The translations under genes and the position numbers were made by a program. Below are positions 40,417-44,293 of a stretch of DNA of 44,293 bases, in pieces; the first letter of the stretch is position 1, and each line of letters opens with the position of its first letter. A model generated the notes under the pieces. It made no database searches and was not told where the DNA came from. It saw only the letters and a list, made by a program, of their open reading frames with translations. Location: the NCBI GenBank assembly GCA_900553755.1, contig USEX01000008.1, positions 1 to 44,293 of the forward strand, in the 5' to 3' direction. The DNA comes from an uncultured Clostridium sp. (GTDB lineage: Bacteria; Bacillota; Clostridia; TANB77; CAG-508).

Positions 40417-41892
40417 TTATTCTCCTTCTTTTTTATTCATTTTCTCTACAGTTATTCTTATTACAACCTCAGTACCTTTTCCAAAGATGCTTTTTATATC
40501 TATACTGCCATTATTCTGTTCTATTATTTCCTTTGCTATTGCTAGGCCTAAGCCAGTTCCTCCCATTTCTCTAGATCTAGCCTTATCTACTCTATAAAAT
40601 CTTTCAAATACTCTTCCCAAATCTTGCTCTGGAATACCTATTCCGTTATCTATTATTTTTATATATGCGTCATTGTAAACAAAACCAACATATATTTTAA
40701 TTTCTCCATTTTCTTTTGTATACTTTATTGCGTTTGATAATACATTCAAAATTACTCTTTCAATTCCATTCTTATCAGCCTTTACTGGTGGTACATCTGC
40801 AGTAACATAACATTCCACTTTTTGATTTTTCTTCTTAGCTTCTATGTCTAGTTTTAATTGGCACTGTTTAGCAAGTTCACCCAAATCAAATTCTGTAATC
40901 TCTCTTACAACTCTATTCGTATCATATCTTGATAAAGTTAATAAATCGCTAACTAGATTGGCCATTCTATTTCCTTCTGATGAAATTACATTTAAGAATC
41001 TATCTTGAGTTTCCTTATCATATTCTCCATCAGCCAAAGTATCTGCATATCCAATAATTGACGTTATAGGAGTTTTTAGCTCATGTGAAACATTAGCAAC
41101 AAATTCTTTTCTCATATTATCCAATTTTACATGCTCTGTAATATCTTGTATTACAGCTATTATTCCTGATGACAATTTATTTTCATCTTTATATGGTGCA
41201 AAGAATATGTTTACTGTTTTTTCACCAATGCAAACACGTTGCTCTGAGGCTGTCCAATTCTCCAAATACATTATTTTTTCCATACTTATATCTAAATTTA
41301 TTTTATTAAATATTTTGTCAAAAGAGTCATCATTTTCACTTAAGTTTAATAGCTCTCTTGCAGCCGGATTTATGTGTGTAACTACACCTTTTACATTAAA
41401 GGCAATTATTCCATCGGTCATGTGCAATAATATTGTTTCAATTTCCCTTTTTTGCCTGTTAACTTCAACTAAATTCTGTTTAAGTTCACCCGTCATTATT
41501 TCTATTACATTAGTTAAAGAATCGATTTCTGTCCCCTTTTTTCTTCTTTTCTGTTTTTTACTTTTCTTTTTACCATTTTTAACAGTTATTAATTCCTTGC
41601 TACTTCCTTCAGCCACTTTTTGAGCATTCTTTATTAAATTATTTACTGGTTTTACTAAAACTTTTATAACAAAGGCACTCATAATTAGCATAATACAAGA
41701 AAATACTAATATAGATATTAATATTAGTATTTTTATTTGTGAAATTTCAGAATTTAATACTTTTGCCATATTTTCTATATTGCCAAGGTTTTGCTCTGCT
41801 ATTCTTATTGAAAAAAATCCTATTCCTAATATAATAACGATGCCTATAATAAAGAACATTAATATAACTTTTGCTTGTACACTTTTCATCAT
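40417..41892 (-). CDS. walK: WalK/PhoR-type sensor histidine kinase
   Basis: 491-aa membrane kinase paired with the regulator upstream. Two membrane helices (about 8-29 and 54-77) enclose a loop of only about 25 residues, far shorter than the extracytoplasmic PAS domain of Bacillus WalK. A HAMP region follows, interrupted by a Lys-rich run (107-119). Then a PAS domain (about 145-255), HisKA with the phospho-acceptor His270 (NVSHELKTPI) and a HATPase domain (NAIKYTKENGEI, DNGIGIP, GGTGLGLAI). In low-GC Gram-positives this pair controls wall hydrolase genes. The WalK name rests on the domain order and operon; PhoR is the main alternative. Confidence 0.82.
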   Translation of the reverse strand: MMKSVQAKVILMFFIIGIVIILGIGFFSIRIAEQNLGNIENMAKVLNSEISQIKILILISILVFSCIMLIMSAFVIKVLVKPVNNLIKNAQKVAEGSSKELITVKNGKKKSKKQKRRKKGTEIDSLTNVIEIMTGELKQNLVEVNRQKREIETILLHMTDGIIAFNVKGVVTHINPAARELLNLSENDDSFDKIFNKINLDISMEKIMYLENWTASEQRVCIGEKTVNIFFAPYKDENKLSSGIIAVIQDITEHVKLDNMRKEFVANVSHELKTPITSIIGYADTLADGEYDKETQDRFLNVISSEGNRMANLVSDLLTLSRYDTNRVVREITEFDLGELAKQCQLKLDIEAKKKNQKVECYVTADVPPVKADKNGIERVILNVLSNAIKYTKENGEIKIYVGFVYNDAYIKIIDNGIGIPEQDLGRVFERFYRVDKARSREMGGTGLGLAIAKEIIEQNNGSIDIKSIFGKGTEVVIRITVEKMNKKEGE

Positions 41893-41907
41893 GTTTTTAT
41901 CATTCCT

Positions 41908-42633
41908 TTATTTTGAAGCTAGATAATATCCAATACCTCTTTTGTTTATTATTATTTTAGAATTCTTTGTACTGTCTCCTAATTTTTCTCTTATTCTGCA
42001 AATAGTAACATCAACTGTTCTTATATCTCCATAGTATTCGTAATTCCATACTTTCTCTAATAGAGTTTCTCTTGTTACAGGAACCCCTGGCTGCATTGCT
42101 AAGTATTTTATTAGCTCAAACTCTTTTGGTGTTAAAGATTTTATTTCTCCTTTTACTCTTGCTTCTACTTTCTCCAAATCCAATTCTAAATCCCCAACTA
42201 CTATCTTTTTAGTTTCGCTATCATCTTTTAATTTTGCATTTTTCTCTTCTTCCACTTTCCTCAAGTTTGCCTTTACTCTTGCCATTAATTCCCTGACACT
42301 AAATGGTTTAGTAATGTAGTCGTCTGCACCTAGTTCCAAGCCTATTATTTTATCTATTTCCTCATCTTTTGCAGATAGCATTAATATTGGAATATTTAAA
42401 GATTGTTTTACTCTTTTGCACACAGTTAATCCATCCATTTTAGGAAGCATCACATCTAACAAGATTAAATTAGGCTTTTTTTCCAAAGCCATATTTAATC
42501 CCATTTCTCCATCTGTTGCCTCTAATGTGTTATATCCTTCTTTTTGTAAATTATAAACTAGTATATCAATAATTGGCTTTTCATCATCTACCACCAATAT
42601 TGTTTTCTTATTTGGATCTAGTTCTTCTTTCAT
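41908..42633 (-). CDS. walR: Response regulator WalR (OmpR/PhoB class)
   Basis: 241-aa regulator: receiver domain with VVDDEKPI, phosphorylated Asp in LLDVMLPKMDG and Lys in YITKPF. A winged-helix C-terminal domain follows, with SLTPKEFELIKYLAMQPG and RTVDVTICRIREKL. The ATG at 42633 is used because GGAGG lies 5 bases upstream; an ATG four codons earlier overlaps that site. It starts 22 bases after the membrane protein gene and is followed 15 bases on by its kinase. Confidence 0.9.
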   Translation of the reverse strand: MKEELDPNKKTILVVDDEKPIIDILVYNLQKEGYNTLEATDGEMGLNMALEKKPNLILLDVMLPKMDGLTVCKRVKQSLNIPILMLSAKDEEIDKIIGLELGADDYITKPFSVRELMARVKANLRKVEEEKNAKLKDDSETKKIVVGDLELDLEKVEARVKGEIKSLTPKEFELIKYLAMQPGVPVTRETLLEKVWNYEYYGDIRTVDVTICRIREKLGDSTKNSKIIINKRGIGYYLASK

Positions 42634-42655
42634 AAGGTCCTCCATTTATCTTCTA

Positions 42656-43609
42656 TTATCTTTCTTCTTGCTCTTCTACTGGCGCTGATTTGTCTTTTTC
42701 ATAGCTAACAACAATATTATTATCTTTATCCAAGCTCAATTTCGCATCTGCAAATTTACGCATACTTCCATATGCCCCAATAACTTCTTCAACGTTCTCT
42801 AGATTTTTTAAATCTAAAGTTTTATCAATATTCTCAGTAATTATGGCAACCTCTACAGCATGTCTTAAATTGTTATCCATTATTTTTTCATTAAAGCCAT
42901 GGAATTTCGTATCTATTCCTACTTTTTCACTTTCATTATTAAACCATATTCTATATCCTCCAGCTTCATCATCAGGAGTGTCTACTATATTTATAGAACT
43001 ACTGTCTGATAGTTCATATACATTTGCAATTTTTTCTTTAATCATCTGCATATATTTTTTTGAAATAAAGTCTTTATTATCTAAAATTTCCTCACATACT
43101 CTCTTATATTCATCTAGATTTTCATTTTTATAGTCTTCATTATTCTCAAAAATATTATATTTTCTTATAGCCTTTTTTAAGTTTTCTATGTTCATCATTT
43201 GTTGTTCATCAAATTCTAAAGAATTAAATAATTTACTCTCTGTTTCGTTCGCCATTGCAATAGCATATTTTACATCTTTGTTTTTAGGTTCATTTGCTAA
43301 AGCTTTTAAATTTGAAATACTTCCATTTAGAAAATTTCCTGCCCCTGCTACTGTAGCTGCAGTTATGCCTAATCCCAGCGCAACTGTCGCTGTCGTTCTT
43401 TTTATGAACGTATTCTTTAGTTTTCTTCTTTCTTCTTTTATCTTACGATTTTTTCTTCTTATGTCTACATCTGTAGGTTCTCTTCTTTCTCTTTTATTTC
43501 TGTTATTATAGCTTCGAATTAATTCTTCCCTTTCATGTAATTCTTTATATGGATCAGTATATTTCTTTGGAAATGGTATTATATTATTATCTCTTGTTTT
43601 TTTCTCCAT
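42656..43609 (-). CDS. Membrane protein upstream of walRK, 317 aa
   Basis: Unknown. The first 65 residues are cytoplasmic and very basic and charged (RNKRERREPTDVDIRRKNRK). One membrane helix spans about 73-93 (TATVALGLGITAATVAGAG). The remaining 220 residues are extracytoplasmic, mostly helical to 190, then with strands (GGYRIWFNNESEKVGIDTKF). The tail is Glu-rich. The ribosome site GGAGGT is strong and it is the first gene of the walR-walK-lepB-holB-ricT operon. Given the near-absence of a sensor domain in the kinase, it is a candidate accessory sensor or regulator for WalK. That is inference from position only. Confidence 0.75.
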   Translation of the reverse strand: MEKKTRDNNIIPFPKKYTDPYKELHEREELIRSYNNRNKRERREPTDVDIRRKNRKIKEERRKLKNTFIKRTTATVALGLGITAATVAGAGNFLNGSISNLKALANEPKNKDVKYAIAMANETESKLFNSLEFDEQQMMNIENLKKAIRKYNIFENNEDYKNENLDEYKRVCEEILDNKDFISKKYMQMIKEKIANVYELSDSSSINIVDTPDDEAGGYRIWFNNESEKVGIDTKFHGFNEKIMDNNLRHAVEVAIITENIDKTLDLKNLENVEEVIGAYGSMRKFADAKLSLDKDNNIVVSYEKDKSAPVEEQEER

Positions 43610-43643
43610 ATTTTACCTCCGACATTTTGTTTTAATTTTCTTC

Positions 43644-43672
43644 ATTATATATCTAGTTTCTATGCTTGTCAA
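43644..43672 (-). promoter_or_regulatory. Promoter of the wal-lepB-holB-ricT operon
   Basis: Minus strand TTGACA (43672-43667), exactly 17 bases, TATAAT (43649-43644): a perfect sigma-A consensus, about 35 bases before the first start codon. Confidence 0.85.
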
Positions 43673-43709
43673 AGATTTTTATCAAAATTATTACAAAAAT
43701 ATTTCATTT

Positions 43710-44293
43710 TTAAATAGTTATTTCTACATTATATATTTGCCCACTACTATCTAATGCAATTTCCTCGTGTTCACTTACTTTCCCATTAATTATAACCACC
43801 TTTTTCTCTAAATGTTTTTTTGTCACTTTTATATTATATAAGCTTTCACCATATTTATATCTTATACTATATCCTTCCCAGTTTGCTGGTATATGCGGAG
43901 TAATTTTCATCATTCCATTTTCTATATCTAATCCTAATATATACTTTATTCCTGCTATATACATCCAGCTGCTTGAACCAGTATACCAAGTCCAGCCGCC
44001 TCTTCCTGCCAAATTGTATTTACCATAAACATCTGCAGCTACAACATATGGTTCCACTTTATACTTGCTAGCCGCTTCCCTTGTTCTGCTATGCTCAATA
44101 GGATTAATCATTTTATAATATTCAAAAGCTTTGTCGTCCAAATTCAATAACGCCATTGCAATAATAACCCATATTGCCCCGTGTGTATACTGACCTCCAT
44201 TTTCTCTGGTTCCTGATACATACGATTTTATATAACCTGGATTTAATTTGCTTTTTTCGAACGGCGGATCTAAAAGTTTTATAATTCCATCTG
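43710..44293 (-). CDS. GH94-type glycoside phosphorylase/cyclic glucan synthase, C-terminal part
   Basis: The frame is open at the right edge and ends at 43710, giving the last 193 residues. It matches the C-terminal half of the GH94 (alpha/alpha)6-barrel and the following beta-sandwich. Landmarks are YIKSYVSGTRENGGQYTHGA, AADVYGKYNLAGRGGWTWYTGSSSWMY (in two parts), and ITPHIPANWEGYSIRYKYG. Such ends occur in cellobiose/chitobiose phosphorylases and in the very large NdvB-type cyclic beta-1,2-glucan synthases. Which one this is depends on the missing N-terminal part. The 100 bases to the next gene hold only the wal operon promoter and no clear terminator. Confidence 0.85.
   Translation of the reverse strand, partial: DGIIKLLDPPFEKSKLNPGYIKSYVSGTRENGGQYTHGAIWVIIAMALLNLDDKAFEYYKMINPIEHSRTREAASKYKVEPYVVAADVYGKYNLAGRGGWTWYTGSSSWMYIAGIKYILGLDIENGMMKITPHIPANWEGYSIRYKYGESLYNIKVTKKHLEKKVVIINGKVSEHEEIALDSSGQIYNVEITI

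Noticed and set aside
1..44293. CRISPR arrays, tRNA or rRNA genes
   Set aside because: No regularly spaced repeats and no tRNA or rRNA signatures were seen on either strand by reading; short or diverged ones could be missed without a search.

Overview
The window is a strongly AT-rich chromosomal segment of a low-GC Gram-positive bacterium, most likely an anaerobic member of the Clostridia. This rests on gene content: Mbl/MreB, LexA, WalRK-type two-component system, RicT (YaaT), AddB, Obg, EndoA/MazF, a GerS-like protein, a four-subunit ferredoxin-dependent 2-oxoacid oxidoreductase, and AGGAGG-type ribosome binding sites throughout. No rRNA or taxon-specific marker is present, so the exact genus cannot be read from it. 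Both ends are cut: the left edge lies in a pilin-like gene and the right edge in a GH94-type gene.

Layout. 1-5 kb (minus): a partial pilin/SUMF1-like surface protein, an unknown protein, an acyl-CoA ligase and an MreB/Mbl actin. 4.8-10.6 kb (minus): a small membrane protein, autoregulated lexA, then obgE - unknown gene - trpS, and rpmA-rplU with its own promoter and leader. 10.65-16.03 kb: a decayed mobile element. It carries a serine-recombinase C-terminal remnant, a DUF6076-like zinc protein, two zinc-ribbon ORFs, a protein with a complete R-S-ExE ADP-ribosyltransferase signature, a truncated Pre/Mob relaxase and a truncated prepilin gene. 16.2-17.3 kb (plus): an unrecognised HExxH protein. 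17.3-23.4 kb (minus): a DNA-repair operon (ogg, addB, uracil-DNA glycosylase) followed by a GltD-like flavoprotein. 23.4-26.5 kb (minus): YitT, radical SAM protein, RNase III, acyl carrier protein. 26.6-27.5 kb (plus): an HD-GYP protein. 27.5-32.2 kb (minus): MazF, GerS-like protein, DusB, RodA, MinE, MinD. 32.3-34.3 kb (minus): an intact pilin/SUMF1-like gene and its broken tandem copy. 34.5-37.9 kb (plus): porGDAB plus an 8-Cys ferredoxin. 37.9-43.6 kb (minus): a six-gene operon (membrane protein, walR, walK, lepB, holB, ricT) from a near-perfect sigma-A promoter. 43.7 kb to the right edge: the GH94-type C-terminus.

How genes work together. Cell shape and division (mreB/mbl, rodA, minD, minE, walRK) and DNA damage (lexA, ogg, addB, udg) are well represented. 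porGDAB and the adjacent ferredoxin form an oxidative decarboxylation and electron-transfer unit. The least explained parts are the relic element with its ADP-ribosyltransferase, the pilin-SUMF1 family (four prepilin-type N-termini in 44 kb, two of them in broken genes), the cytoplasmic HExxH protein, and three lineage-type unknowns at 677-1531, 7345-8487 and 42656-43609.
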